Positions 44,289 to 54,764 are shown, counted from the first letter of the stretch. The stretch is DNA of 64,000 bases from Phascolarctos cinereus (GCF_002099425.1 NW_018343987.1:14013501-14077500); one strand, 5' to 3'. Notes: generated from the letters alone by a model not told the origin. A program made the numbers and translations.

Positions 44289-44541
44289 GGCAGCTGGGTG
44301 GTGCAGTGGATAGAGTATTGGACCTGGAGTCAGGGGGACCTAAGTTCAAATCCTGCCACAGACACTTATTAGTTGTATGTCTCCAGGCAAGTCACTTAAG
44401 TCTGCATCAGTTTCCTCAATGTAAAATGGGGATGCCAATAATAGCACCTATCTACCAGGGTTTTTTGGGGGATAAAATGGGATAATATTTATAAAGTACT
44501 TAGCATACTGTCTGGCACATAGTAAATACTTAATAAATTCC
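44289..44541 (+). mobile_element. MAR-type SINE, near full length
   Basis: The head 'ggcagctgggtggtgcagtg' is followed by 'ggacctggagtcagggggac', 'caggcaagtcacttaagtct' and a MIR-like 3' end 'gtctggcacatagtaaatac'. Its 3' end runs straight into the CTTCC tract. Confidence 0.92.
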
Positions 44542-44936
44542 TTCCTTCTTTCATTTCTTCCTTCTCTCCCTCCTTCCCTTCCCTCCACCCGTCCTTTTAT
44601 CTCTGTCTCCCTCTTTCTCTTCCTTCCTGTCCTTCCTCCCTCCCTTCTCCATTCTTTTCCTCTTTCCTTCTCTCCTTCCTTCCTCCCTCCTATCTCCCTT
44701 CTCTCTTTTCTTCCTTCCTTCCTTCCTTCTTCCTTCCTTCCTTTCTTCCTTCCTTCCTTCCTTTCTTCCTTCCTTCCTTCCTTCCTTCCTTCCTTCCTTC
44801 CTTCCTTCCTTCCTTCCTTCCTTCCTTCCTTCCTTCCTTCCTTCCTTCCTTCCTTCCTTTCTTTCTTTCTTTCTTCCTTTATTTCTTCCTTTTCTTTCTC
44901 CCTTCCTTCCTCCTTCCTTCCTTCCTTTTTCCTCCT
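44542..44936. repeat. (CTTC)n pyrimidine microsatellite
   Basis: Nearly 400 bases of CTTC/CCTT repeats, almost pure at 44714-44872, with CCCTCC/TCTC variants on the left. It probably started from the simple tail of the SINE. Confidence 0.98.
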
Positions 44937-45206
44937 TCACAAATTGAGAGACATGACAGCCAAAGGCAACATGAATTTAGAGTAAAAGCTCATTTCTAAA
45001 AATTACAGAGAAGGATGACAGAAAATTATAACCAGTATGCCTAACAAGCCAGTGAAAAGCAATTGAGGTAAAAAAATATTCCGAAGAGAGCTTGGCATGA
45101 GATCCAGCTTTGCCAGCATACTCCAAGAGCTTTTGAAATTAGAAGGAAAGCAACAAAGAGACATGAAATGGGATAGATCTGCTGGCATTTATAGGATCCT
45201 GGAATT

Positions 45207-45214
45207 TTGTGCTG

Positions 45215-45248
<34 letters not shown>
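45207..45248. repeat. (GT)n microsatellite
   Basis: About 16-17 GT units. Confidence 0.97.
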
Positions 45249-45249
45249 A

Positions 45250-45385
45250 TGCAATGGAATGTGTACTAAATTTGTAATCAGAGAAACTGGGTTCAAATTC
45301 TAGCTCTACTACTTACTGCCTCTGATGATCCTGGGCAAGTCACTCAACTCTCTGGGCCTCAGTTTCCACATCTGTAAAATGAAGG
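45250..45385 (+). mobile_element. MIR-type SINE
   Basis: Shows 'ctgggttcaaattctagctc', 'tcctgggcaagtcactcaac' and 'gtttccacatctgtaaaatg'. Confidence 0.82.
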
Positions 45386-45387
45386 AA

Positions 45388-45822
45388 GAAGTAAAACGCA
45401 TTTATAGAGAATCTACTATGTGCCAAGTGCTTTTTAAAAAAAAACATGTTATCTCTTTTTAAAAAATTTATTTACTTTTTTGGTTGGGCAATGGGGTCAA
45501 GTGCCTTGCCCAGGGTCCCACAGCTAGTAAGTGTTATGTGTCTGAGGTTGGATTTGAACACAGGTCCCCCTGAAGCCAGGGCTGGTGCTCTATCCACCCA
45601 AGTACTTTTTAAAAAACAAATATTACCTCATTTTATCCTCACAGTAACCCTCAGAGGAAGGTACTCATATTATCCCCATTTAACAGATGAGGAAACTGAG
45701 GGAAACAGAGGTTAAGTGACTTACCCAGGGTCACACAGCTAGCAAATATCTGAGACCAGATTTGAACTCAGTTTTTCTGTCTCCAGGCCCAATACTCAGT
45801 CCAATGTGGCACCAGTTTGCCT
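45388..45822 (-). mobile_element. MIR-type SINE, antisense, split by a second SINE
   Basis: The left part (45388-45459) has 'atctactatgtgccaagtgc'. The right part (45598-45822) has 'ctcattttatcctcacagta', 'tttaacagatgaggaaactg' and 'cagggtcacacagctagcaa'. The SINE at 45460-45597 lies between them. Confidence 0.82.
45460..45597 (-). mobile_element. MAR-type SINE nested in a MIR
   Basis: Begins with a T-rich head (complement of the tail), then 'gggcaatggggtcaagtgcc', 'cacagctagtaagtgttatg' and 'gggctggtgctctatccacc'. The flanks carry a long duplication starting CCAAGTGCTTTTTAAAAA (45423) and CCAAGTACTTTTTAAAAA (45598). Confidence 0.9.
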
Positions 45823-45827
45823 TTAGG

Positions 45828-45875
45828 GGGTTGGATTAGATGACCAATTCTAACTCTGTGATGATCCTATAGCTG
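45828..45875 (+). mobile_element. MIR/CR1-type 3' tail fragment
   Basis: 'gggggttggattagatgacc' and 'ctaactctgtgatgatccta' are a common SINE/LINE 3' motif in marsupial DNA. Confidence 0.45.
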
Positions 45876-46055
45876 GAACCAACCTTAGATGTCACTCTAT
45901 TCAATTCCCTCACTTTTCAGAAGAGGAAACTGAAGTCTGCAAAGCTTTTTGCTGACTTACTGGCATCACACTAATAGTAAGCAAGAAAGCTGGGATTCAA
46001 GTCCCAATCCCAGGGCTCCTTTCACCAAGCCATGCTTCCTTTCACATTTCTCTAG
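45876..46055 (-). mobile_element. MIR-type SINE, antisense
   Basis: Shows 'ctggaaccaaccttagatgt' and 'gaagaggaaactgaagtctg', then a decayed head. Confidence 0.72.
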
Positions 46056-46184
46056 TGATTTATTCTCATCAGCAACAACAATGAAGCTACCTTGTTTATA
46101 CTCCACCACTACATCAGTACCTGAGGTGAGGAAATAGTAAGTTGAAGAAGAGTCAGGAAGAGTGATTGTCTCTGGGCAAATAAA

Positions 46185-46365
46185 ATAGGATCAACAGCTA
46201 GCAGAGACCTCAGAGGTCATCTAGCCCAACTTGACAGGTAAGGAAACTGAGGCTTAAATGACTTGCACAGGGTCACACAAGCAGTATTTTTCAGAGATAA
46301 GATTTCCACCCTGGCATTTGGACCCAGGAGCCAGGGTTCTTTCCCCTTAACTATGCTGCCTACAT
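46185..46365 (-). mobile_element. MIR-type SINE, antisense
   Basis: Shows 'cagaggtcatctagcccaac', 'aaggaaactgaggcttaaat' and 'cttgcacagggtcacacaag'. Confidence 0.82.
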
Positions 46366-46389
46366 GCAGAAAAAAAATCTTTGCTGGAG

Positions 46390-47225
46390 GTAACTCTGTT
46401 CCAAGGTAGCAAGAGGTGAATGCTCAAGATGTATTGAAGAGGAGGACGCTTCCAAAAGAATGAAAAAGATAACAGACATTATTACTACCCCAAAAAAAAG
46501 TGACTGAGAAGACACCAGCGATTACTAACCAATATGCCTCCTCTCACATCTCCCAAACGTTATTAGAAGAAAAGCCTGTGTGGGCATCAGAAGCATCCTT
46601 GATGACTGGAGTACGAGAACAGACTATCCGATACATCGTCAGAGGCAGTCACCATAGAAGATTTTCTGCTTCATTGGTTTCTTTGTCACAAAGGAGGGTT
46701 TAATCTGGACAGGGGAGATGTTGAAATGACTGTGATGTGAAGACAAAAGACATCAATTTTTTTTAAGAGCGTATCCTTGATGAAAGGAATAGGCAGGCTT
46801 TTAGAGCCAATTTTCTACAGCATCTTCAGAGTTACACAGTTGACTGAAAGTCATATGAGGTTCTGCTATGTTTATTGTTTGTTGATTACCAAAAAAAAGT
46901 ATTTTCCTCAGTAAAGCAAAATGCAGCCTTAGAAAGATTCTTCTCAGACAAGGCGTCTCTCATGCATGTGTTCAGGTTCAGAAGAGATTCCATAGCAGAT
47001 GCAACCACAGAAATAACTTTGCTCAGCGATCTGCTGTGTCTCCATATCAAGTGAGGCAGAAAGCAAGGAGGCATGTTCCTCACAGGCTCTGCCATTATCA
47101 CGGAAGATGAAATGCACAAAGGCCAAATGGAGAAGATGGTTGTCCACTGATGATGAAGTTCTCTGGATGTTCTCATCTCAAGATGATTGCAATGAGCCTC
47201 AAAGCACCACAGGGTCTTCTTAATG
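46390..47225 (+). mobile_element. RTE LINE, reverse transcriptase domain, decayed
   Basis: Fragments of the RTE reverse transcriptase appear in several frames. Around 46500-46620 the DNA resembles the segment for the DPxNYRPICLLSHLxKLFxRII block ('taaccaatatgcctcctctc', 'gcatcagaagcatccttgat'). At about 46775 'DERNRQAFRANFLQHLQSYT' resembles the EQAGFRxxFSTxDHI block, and 'LLCLLFVDYQKKYF' near 46870 resembles LYLAFVDYxKAFDSV. At about 46915-47050 'VKQNAALE' then 'DATTEITLLSDLLCLHIK' resembles NAVLKAL and the ATTEIxLLSxxxxIPIxRG block. Stops are frequent. Same strand as, and possibly once continuous with, the endonuclease part at 42950. Confidence 0.68.
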
Positions 47226-47304
47226 AGACACCCCGCCCCCCCCCCAATCCCTTGAAAGATAATGGCTTAGCCATTTATAGAGGAAAAACAATGGATGAAG
47301 ACCG

Positions 47305-47640
47305 GGTCTATGCAATAACTACCATTTATATGGTTTGCAAAGCATTTTACATAAATTGACTCATTTGATCCTCACAACAATACTATGAGGTAGTATTATT
47401 TTTTAAAAAATTTAAATATTATCAAATGAGATAATATTTGTAAAGTGCTTAGCACAGTATCTGGCACATAATAAATGCTTGTTCCCTTCCCCATTTTCCA
47501 GATGAGTTAATTGAGGCCAAAGAGATTAAGTGACTTGTCCAGGGTTGTACAGCTAAGCACATGTCTGAGGCAAGATTTAAACACAGGTTTTCTTGACTCT
47601 AAATCTGACACTCTTCTCTGTGCCACTTAGCTGCCCTCCT
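47305..47640 (-). mobile_element. MIR-type SINE, antisense, with a nested MIR 3' fragment
   Basis: The outer element is 'tgcaaagcattttacataaa', 'ctcatttgatcctcacaaca' (47340-47400), then 'agatgagttaattgaggcca', 'agtgacttgtccagggttgt' and 'ctctgtgccacttagctgcc' (47490-47640). Between them at 47415-47485 lies plus-strand sequence 'tgtaaagtgcttagcacagt' and 'atctggcacataataaatgc'. Confidence 0.78.
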
Positions 47641-47734
47641 GCTACATGCTCTATATTACAGATTATTGAAATTCATTTGAAAGGTAAATGAGTTAGTCCA
47701 TCAGTAAACATATCTTGGACAGAGACTGCAACAA

Positions 47735-47870
47735 GATAACCAATCAATAAATCAACAATAATTTATTAAGCACCTACTATGTGTTAGGCACTATGCTAGG
47801 TGATGGAGATACAATGATAAAAAAAATAGGAAAAGAAGTAATCAAGGAGCTTACCTTCCATCAGGACAAT
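47735..47870 (-). mobile_element. L2 3' fragment, antisense
   Basis: Shows 'ttattaagcacctactatgt', 'gttaggcactatgctaggtg' and 'atcaaggagcttaccttcca'. Confidence 0.75.
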
Positions 47871-48169
47871 GAACCTGGGCCCAAGTGTAATAGAAAGAGA
47901 TCAGGTGGGTCATATTGTGGAAATTATTTAGCATTTTCAATGATCTCAAGCTGCTCAGTACAGAAAAGGTTAATCTCTTCAGTGCCATATTTTCCTCTGG
48001 TCCTCCCTCCCCACCTCTTTGGTGTCATGGTACAGTCCCTGGATCCAGAGGGAAGGTAATCAATCCTCGAAACTCAGTTTCATTCTCACCTCCTTTCTAG
48101 CCTGAGGATCACATGTCAATCAAATGTAAAATCTGTATTGAAAAGAACACCAGCTTATTTCAGAGTCAT

Positions 48170-48370
48170 AACTTGGGCACTTTTAATGACTGGTCAGTCA
48201 GGAATGCTGCCAGTCTTCCTTATTTCTTACATAAAAACGGACTGTGGAATCGCTCATTAAAGTTGCTAATTAAATAATGTGTGTTTTTGCCATTTTGACT
48301 ACCAGGATTTTCTAATTTGGAAGGTATTAGAGGGCATGTTTGCTATGCTCTAGCCATATGAGACGATTTG
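48170..48370. other. Candidate conserved noncoding element
   Basis: Repeat-free stretch with homeodomain-like words: 'cacttttaatgactggtcag', 'gctcattaaagttgctaatt' and 'aaataatgtgtgtttttgcc'. No open frame spans it. Inferred from texture only. Confidence 0.35.
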
Positions 48371-48384
48371 CTCTTCCATGATCT

Positions 48385-48540
48385 TGTTAGAAGGCAGCTA
48401 GGTCGCCATGGGGGATAGAACCTTGGAGTCAAGAAGATCTGACAATTTGCCACGGATGAAATTCTCTTTCATGTGTGAGTTGGATTAGATAATCTCTGAG
48501 GTCTTTTCCCACTCTGAGGTTGTGAATCTGTGGTCTCACC
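48385..48540 (+). mobile_element. Decayed MAR/MIR-type SINE
   Basis: Head 'aaggcagctaggtcgccatg', then 'cttggagtcaagaagatctg', and a tail 'gttggattagataatctctg'. The middle is deleted. Confidence 0.6.
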
Positions 48541-48549
48541 CTTCCCCTC

Positions 48550-48970
48550 TAAGCTGGAAGTTCTCCCTTCCTTCTTTAGCAAGGGTCATGGAGTCTGCCA
48601 ACCTCACCCCCATCATAGACCAATCCTCACTCTAATACTTGACTCATTCCCATTTTTAAACTTATCATCTTGCGATCTAGGGTAATCTATGGGTATGTTT
48701 GTACATTTTCTCATTAATACAAATTCAATGTAACAATCAACCATACTCCAAACTATAAATCCCCATTTAATCAAATATTATTTAATATGCCAGAGAAACC
48801 TATTTTCCCAATAGTAGTTTCTCAAAGCTATAAAGTCCATGAATCTTCTAAAATTAAATAACTATTAAAGTTAATAAATATGCAATTTATGAACACTAAA
48901 TCAGTAACAAAGACAAATACTAATTTGCCCTATTTCAGCAGTGAGAATTGTCATGGAAGCAACAAACATG
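48550..48970. other. Unassigned AT-rich sequence
   Basis: No gene or repeat recognised. Confidence 0.4.
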
Positions 48971-48974
48971 AGCT

Positions 48975-49078
48975 TGAACCAACTTTGGGAGATAGTGGAG
49001 AAAACAAGGGCCTGGTGTGCTATGGTCCATGGGGTCTTGAAGAGTTGGACATGACTGAATGGCTGAACAACAAAAAGC
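48975..49078 (+). mobile_element. RTE-type 3' end (RTE or RTE-tailed SINE)
   Basis: Shows 'gggcctggtgtgctatggtc', 'catggggtcttgaagagttg' and 'gacatgactgaatggctgaa' ending in 'caacaaaaa'. This terminus is shared by marsupial RTE elements and the SINEs that borrowed it. Confidence 0.78.
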
Positions 49079-49079
49079 T

Positions 49080-49615
49080 GTCAGAATGATCATAGCCAGA
49101 GGCACCTCAGGTTCTCAGTGTAAAAGCAGATGATTTCACTTCTGAAAACACAGTTCTATGCTATTTAATTTACTTAGCATAACAAAGTCTCTTTACAAGA
49201 ATCCTCTCCATGCTCTTTGCAAGATAACGGTTCATAAAGAAAGAAGATATCTTCATTTTCTTTCTGTCTTCTTCATATTTTAATCTCATAGATCGTCATT
49301 GACAGAGTTAAACTCACATATTCTCTCCCTTATTACATAGTAAGAAATATCTCATAGAAAGACAGTTATAACTGCAACTCTCTTCATTACCCTCTTTCTT
49401 AAAAAGATAGTAGCAGTTTCATTAGAGCTTAATCAGTCTCCATCAGAAAGGTCTTATGATTTTAATATTTCAACTACTTTATGCAATAGAAAAATAAAAT
49501 GATTCTGAAAGTAGAAAAAAGATAGTAATAACTTCTATAGTGCTTTTGGAACAAGGGTTACATTTCATAGTACTTTGGCCTTTTTGGTACTCACTGCTCC
49601 AGTAGGTATCAAAGC
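49080..49615. other. Unassigned AT-rich sequence
   Basis: No gene or repeat recognised. Confidence 0.4.
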
Positions 49616-49619
49616 TATT

Positions 49620-49765
49620 TGTTTACATGCCTTTATTAGACTGTAAGCTCCTTGCGAGCAGAACTGATAGTAAATTCATCATGGTATCACCATTGCCTAA
49701 TGCAGTGCCTTGAACATTACATGTACTTACTATATAATTGTTGAACTGAATTGAATTTCATGCCA
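49620..49765 (+). mobile_element. L2 3' end
   Basis: Shows 'ttagactgtaagctccttgc', 'aatgcagtgccttgaacatt' and 'ttgttgaactgaattgaatt'. Confidence 0.75.
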
Positions 49766-49839
49766 AGTCTGGCTCATCCTATGCGCTTAATAATATTCTA
49801 ATTCATGTTGTAGTTATTTGTGCAATCGGGTCTTAGTTT

Positions 49840-49975
49840 TCATCTTTATATCCCCAGCACCTAGCTAAAATGTTAAATGTCATCTCTTAAAGGGTAGAGA
49901 TGGGACCAGATTCAGCAAACATTTGAGTAGATGCTTCATAAATGTTTGTTGAATTGAATTAAATATTTGTTGAAT
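49840..49975 (+). mobile_element. L2 3' end, disrupted
   Basis: 'tatatccccagcacctagct' is separated from 'aaatgtttgttgaattgaat' by about 60 unrelated bases. Confidence 0.55.
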
Positions 49976-50039
49976 CCAGTCCCACCTCTACCTTTGATAG
50001 CTGCCATTTAACATTTTAGCTATTAATATTTTGGTAACT

Positions 50040-50185
50040 AACCCCTTGCAACATCCCTGACAAATGGTCATCTAAGCTTAGCTTCAAGGTTCCCAATGAC
50101 AGAGAACTCACTATTTCCTGAAGTAAGCCATGCAATGTTTGGTCAGCCCTAAATGTTAGGAAGTATATTTTTCATGAGTCAAAAT
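50040..50185 (-). mobile_element. CR1/L3 3' part, antisense
   Basis: Shows 'tccctgacaaatggtcatct', 'aatgacagagaactcactat' and 'cagccctaaatgttaggaag'. Confidence 0.78.
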
Positions 50186-50194
50186 TTTCATCCA

Positions 50195-50320
50195 TATAAC
50201 TTCATTCATTCATTCATTCATTCAATGAATTCTGAACATTTGCCAGGTACTGCAGGGGAATACAAAATGGTGCAAGGAGCTGATAATATAGTGAATGCAA
50301 GACCAGGGAAGGAAGGAAAA
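50195..50320 (-). mobile_element. L2 3' end, antisense, with (ATTC)n
   Basis: The ATTC run at 50200-50225 is the complement of the GAAT-type L2 tail, followed by 'gccaggtactgcaggggaat' and 'aaaatggtgcaaggagctga'. Confidence 0.6.
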
Positions 50321-50324
50321 AATG

Positions 50325-50950
50325 AGAGAAGGTAGCCACCATGGCTAGGGGAGGATGAACTTTGATTCTAGGTTGGAATGCCACTGAGTTTGATCAAATG
50401 GGATAATAATTGTAAAAGCATTTAATAAACATGTTCTTTTCCTCTCCACCACCACCCTAATGAAATCAAGCAATAGATAAAAGCTCTTGATTTGTCATTA
50501 CCTCTACTTTCAGATTCCTTCTTGTTTGGTTTACAAAGACCTCTTCAACGGGGGAGAGCTTGGAACAGGCACATTGAGGGAGGGCCATATGTTCTTTAAA
50601 TCTAGGCATCTGGGGCCAATGAAAGAAGATGAGAAGAGGGGGAGAGACATTGAGGAGTTCAGGTGGAGTTGGCCCACAGACTGCAAAACTGGTTGTAGGA
50701 CAGTAAATGAGGTCTGGGAAACTGCCCAGCTTTATTACCCTCCTTCAGAGTAGCAACATCTCCCTGCTGATCACCTGTTCTTAGAACAGCTGCCCTGTTT
50801 ATTTAATTGATGCCTAATATCCTGAATGAGAAGGAAAATAAGGACAAGGGAGAAAAAAGCAATTAGTCCAACTATAACTTTTGGATATAAAAGAAATCAT
50901 GAGCCTGGTAGTTCAGCAGTTAATGGGATTGGTGCCAGCCTACCTTTCCA
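50325..50950. other. Unassigned sequence
   Basis: No gene or repeat recognised. Confidence 0.4.
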
Positions 50951-50954
50951 GCTT

Positions 50955-51417
50955 TATGTCATTATTCCCTTTCATTCCCTTTCTGCTTTAGTCAAAGTGG
51001 GCAGCTCCCTGCCCTGTCAAACCCACCCCACACTCCACAGTCTCCATGGTTTTGATCAGGCTGTGCCCTCTGCCTAGAGTGACTTCCCTCCGCCTCTTTA
51101 CTGAATTCCTACCCATCTTTTAGTGCCCCACTCAAATGCCGTCCCTTCCATGAAATCTTGACTGACTCTTCATGAACCAACAACCTGCCACCTCAGGCTT
51201 TTCATAACACTTTGTTTGGTAACTTGCTAATGCATTTATGATGCAATCTGATGTGTTACAGCTATCTGTGTTGATGTCTTATCTACCCACTAGACTGTAA
51301 ATAGCATGAGGGCAGAGAATATTGCCCTTTTTATTTCTACTAGTGCTTGGCATACAGCTCTCCACATATGAAGTACTTAATTGATATTTGTTGAATGAAT
51401 GAATGAATGAATGAAGC
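50955..51417 (+). mobile_element. L2 LINE 3' part
   Basis: Clean L2 order: 'gctgtgccctctgcctagag', 'tgaattcctacccatctttt', 'tccatgaaatcttgactgac', 'actagactgtaaatagcatg' and a terminal GAAT repeat (51396-51415). Confidence 0.88.
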
Positions 51418-51620
51418 AAAAAGTACAAAGAGAGGGAAGCCCATCTTTGGGGCTAGTTGGTCACCTAAAATGCAAGGGAAGTAGCTGCAGATGAGGCCAG
51501 TAGGGGGCCCAGATACCTGGAAATGACTGACAATCACAGACTTAGGCCCCATGAAGGCAATGGACTAGGGCATGGTCTACCTAGCCACAGGGGAGCCTAA
51601 CTGTTGCCACAAACATACTT

Positions 51621-51750
51621 AGAAAAGGAAAGGAGTCATCAGCTAGACCTCACAACAACTGAGGCCAATTTAGGCTATTTACTTGGGCTATGGAGATTTA
51701 GATCTAGTTCTCACAGGGCTCAGACTAGTTATTCTCTTCCAGACCCCCAT
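51621..51750. repeat. Dispersed repeat pair, copy 1
   Basis: Aligns with 54235-54361 at roughly three bases in four. Shared words include 'caacaactgaggc', 'gatctagtt' and 'attctcttccaga'. Family unknown to me. Confidence 0.75.
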
Positions 51751-51754
51751 CCCC

Positions 51755-52340
51755 TGGTGCCCACCTCTCCCTCTGTTGGCTCTACATTCTGTGCTTGGAC
51801 TCTGTCTTTCACAGGAACGGTGGTGACCACTCTCCCCTGAAGTTATATTTCCTGGCTCTACCCAATGGCTCATCTTTTCCTTCCTCACTAAGGCTCGAGG
51901 CTCTCTGATGTAAATAGCCTGACCCTGAAGCCACAGAGGGAAGGCTGGTAGGGACTATTCCTTCTCTGCAGCACTCAGAAGCAAAGTGGTGTGAAAGCCT
52001 GAGGACTGAGGTGAACCCAACCAGATTCGCTTGCTGGCTGGACCAGTTGAGCCAAACAGAGCAGGAGCTCAGGGTGATAAGAGAATGCATTAAGAAGAAA
52101 GGAATAGAAAGTCTTGGGAGACTAGCAGGGATTTTAAATTCAAAATAAATGGCAAAGGCAAAATAATGTGCAGATTAATCTTGCTCCCTCTTTATTGACT
52201 GACTGATTGTTCCAATAGTGAGGCACTTTTTGTAATAGGGCTGCGCTGCTGATCAAAGGGAGTCACAATCCCAGGATCCCCAGCAATATCTTTATCTGCG
52301 TGGGCCCTCAGAGACAAGACTAAGGAAACACATTTCCTAC
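51755..52340. other. Unassigned sequence
   Basis: No gene or repeat recognised. Confidence 0.4.
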
Positions 52341-52344
52341 TGAG

Positions 52345-52555
52345 AAGGGATGGGGGGAAAAGGGAGAGAGAAGGAGGGAGAGATGTGGGAGGGGAGGGAG
52401 GAGAGAGAAAAAAAGAGGGGGGAGGGCAGAGATGGGGAGGGAAGAGGAGGGAGGGAGAAAGGGAAAGAAAGAGGGAGATAAGAAGGAAGAGAGGAGGGTA
52501 GAAAGGAGAAGAGGAGGAGAGAGAGAGGAAGAAGGAAAGAGGGAGGAAGAGAATT
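52345..52555. repeat. Purine-rich (GGGAGA)-type tract
   Basis: About 210 bases of almost only A and G on the plus strand, imperfect GGGA/GAGG/AAGA units. Confidence 0.95.
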
Positions 52556-52559
52556 GCTA

Positions 52560-53580
52560 GGGGCTTTGAACCAATAGACACATTCAAAGCTCATACCCAT
52601 CACCCAGAGTGGTTCAGTTCATGGATCAGTCCGAGGTCTCAGGCCCCCTGAATTTCCAGAGCTCTCTGCCTGCTCTCCCATTTCTCACTCTTTTCTTAGT
52701 GGAGCAGCATTAGGTACCAGAGCATTTCCATCCTTACTGTCTAGTTGTGAATGTTGAGGAGGGGGAAGGGGATAAAGCAGGAAGGGGGAATAGAAGGGAA
52801 AGGAAGGAGCACAAGCATAAATGACCTGCTCCCAAGCAAGTATTCTTAGCAGTAAACCAGAGAAATCTCAGAGATAGGAAAGGTGGACCACACAGAACAC
52901 AGGGAAACAGGATTAGGGAGGCCTCCAGAAGGCAGACGCTCAGCAACAACCTTGGCAGCTCTTTGGTCTGGAAAAGGAGCAGGGGAGCGAGCTCTCTTGG
53001 GATGGTCTGAGCTCTAGCCTTTGGGAACCTGTTGAAGCTCAGTAAAGGCCTGAGAAGCTATGGGAGTCTTGGCTAGCAGCCTTATGTACTTAAAAGAAAC
53101 TCACAGACATCCCAGATCCCTGAGGTTTCAACAGACCCAGAGCCATGCCCACCAGCATACATTTGCCTTTGTCTCCTCCCTGTTGCATGTTTTGTCTTAC
53201 TGCAGCCCTGCCCCTCAATACACACACATACACTTGTTCCAACAGCCCACTGCCCAGGTTAGATCTGCATGGTCACTCAGATTAGCCATTTACTAAACCA
53301 TTAGCAAGTGCTGGCTGTTTTTTTTTTCAATCTAGAAAACAACCCAGGTAGATTACTGATGAATTGGTGGTGCTGTATAGACATGGCCTCAGAGACTCAT
53401 GAAAACCTAATGGTAAGGACATAAACAAGAAGACTAAAAATAGAGTGAAGGTATAATATATTTCCTTTAGACCTGCTGTCTGGTTTCTTTTAGAATGGAC
53501 ACCTATCTCTTCAAAGCCCTGAATAGATATCTGCTAATCTACCTTATCTTCTCTCTTTTTTTTTTCTTTCTGTACACATA
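52560..53580. other. Unassigned sequence
   Basis: No gene or repeat family recognised. An A/G-rich patch lies at 52755-52810. Confidence 0.4.
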
Positions 53581-53587
53581 TAATAAT

Positions 53588-53821
53588 GGGCAGCTAGGTG
53601 GTACAGTGGATCAAACACAGGGCCAGAAGTCAGGAAGACTCATCTTTCTGATCAAATCTGGCCTCAGACACTTCCTACCTGTGTGACCCTGGGCAAGTCA
53701 CTTAACTCTGTTTGCCTCAGTTTCCTCATCTGTAAAATGAGCAGGAGAAGGAGATGGCAAACCACTCTAATATCTTTGCCAAGAAAATCCCAAATGGGGT
53801 CAGAAAGAGCTAGACACTCCA
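53588..53821 (+). mobile_element. MAR1-type SINE with RTE-like tail, near full length
   Basis: Best-preserved example in the window: head 'gggcagctaggtggtacagt', 'aaatctggcctcagacactt', 'gtgaccctgggcaagtcact', 'cctcagtttcctcatctgta', 'gagatggcaaaccactctaa' and RTE-like tail 'cccaaatggggtcagaaaga'. Confidence 0.95.
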
Positions 53822-53934
53822 GACACTCCCCCTTACCCTGCCTTCATCCCTGCTACCAGCCCCCACCCCCACCCCACTCTGTTCACTATGGCACCACTTA
53901 GCAGCTACTAAAGGAATTACATTCCTCTAAGGAA

Positions 53935-54155
53935 TAAGGATTAGTCCAAGATGGCTTCTACATGCGTTCTCATCATATCTTTACAAGGTGATATTATCAT
54001 CCCCATTTTACCTATGAGAAAATTAAGGATGAGAAAGACTGACTTAGCCAGTGTCACTCAATCTAGTCACACATTTGAGGACAGATTTTAATTCAAGCCA
54101 CCTGACTTCAGGTCATATACTCTATCCATTGTGCCAGTAGTATCAGGCTCAAATA
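53935..54155 (-). mobile_element. MAR/MIR-type SINE, antisense
   Basis: Shows 'ttatcatccccattttacct', 'gagaaaattaaggatgagaa' and 'atactctatccattgtgcca'. Confidence 0.78.
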
Positions 54156-54234
54156 ACAATGTGAGCCCCCTAATCTGTATATAAAGATCCCTGCAGGTAC
54201 ATATGTGTTCAAGGAAAGAGGGTAAGAGGCAGAA

Positions 54235-54361
54235 AAGGAAGGAGAGTCTGCAGCTGGACATTCCAACAACTGAGGCTAATTTGGACTCTTTTCTTGGGTT
54301 ATGGGGACATGGATCTAGTTATCATAGGGTTCAGGTGGTCATTCTCTTCCAGACTGCCCAT
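54235..54361. repeat. Dispersed repeat pair, copy 2
   Basis: Direct-orientation partner of 51621-51750, about 2.6 kb away. Confidence 0.75.
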
Positions 54362-54479
54362 TAATAAAACAAATATTATATCACATTTTTAAAATTTATT
54401 TTGTTAAACACTTATCACTTACATTTTTATCTGGTTTAGGTACATTCAGGAGTATTGTGGGCTGGGTATTTGACACTAA

Positions 54480-54740
54480 TGCCCCATGCCATATAGTGCT
54501 TTAAGATTTACAAAGTATTTTCCTGACCACAACCCTGTGATGTTGGCTGTGTAATATTATTTTTTTTTTGAGGCAATTGGGATTAAGTGACTTGTGCAGG
54601 GTCACACAGCTAGTAAATATCTGAGGTTGGATTTGAACTCAGGTCCTCCTGACTGCAGGGCTGGTGCTCTATCCACTGTACCACTTCCATGCCCTGGCCA
54701 TGTAACAGTTTTGACTCATTTTATAGATAATAGAACTAAG
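54480..54740 (-). mobile_element. MIR-type SINE, antisense, split by another SINE
   Basis: Left part 'agtgctttaagatttacaaa' and right part 'gactcattttatagataata' flank the SINE at 54557-54694. Confidence 0.7.
54557..54694 (-). mobile_element. MAR-type SINE nested in MIR
   Basis: T-rich start, 'aggcaattgggattaagtga', 'gggtcacacagctagtaaat', 'ctcaggtcctcctgactgca' and 'gtgctctatccactgtacca'. Probable target-site duplications start TGGCTGTGTAA (54544) and TGGCCATGTAA (54695). Confidence 0.88.
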
Positions 54741-54764
54741 GCTCAAAGAGGTTCATAAGCTCAT

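Noticed and set aside
44551-44940. 129-codon lysine/glutamate/glycine repeat frame
   Set aside because: Translation of the (CTTC)n tract on the minus strand.
53683-53901. 72-codon frame
   Set aside because: Lies over the tail of a MAR1-type SINE and a CCACCCC-rich stretch; not a gene.
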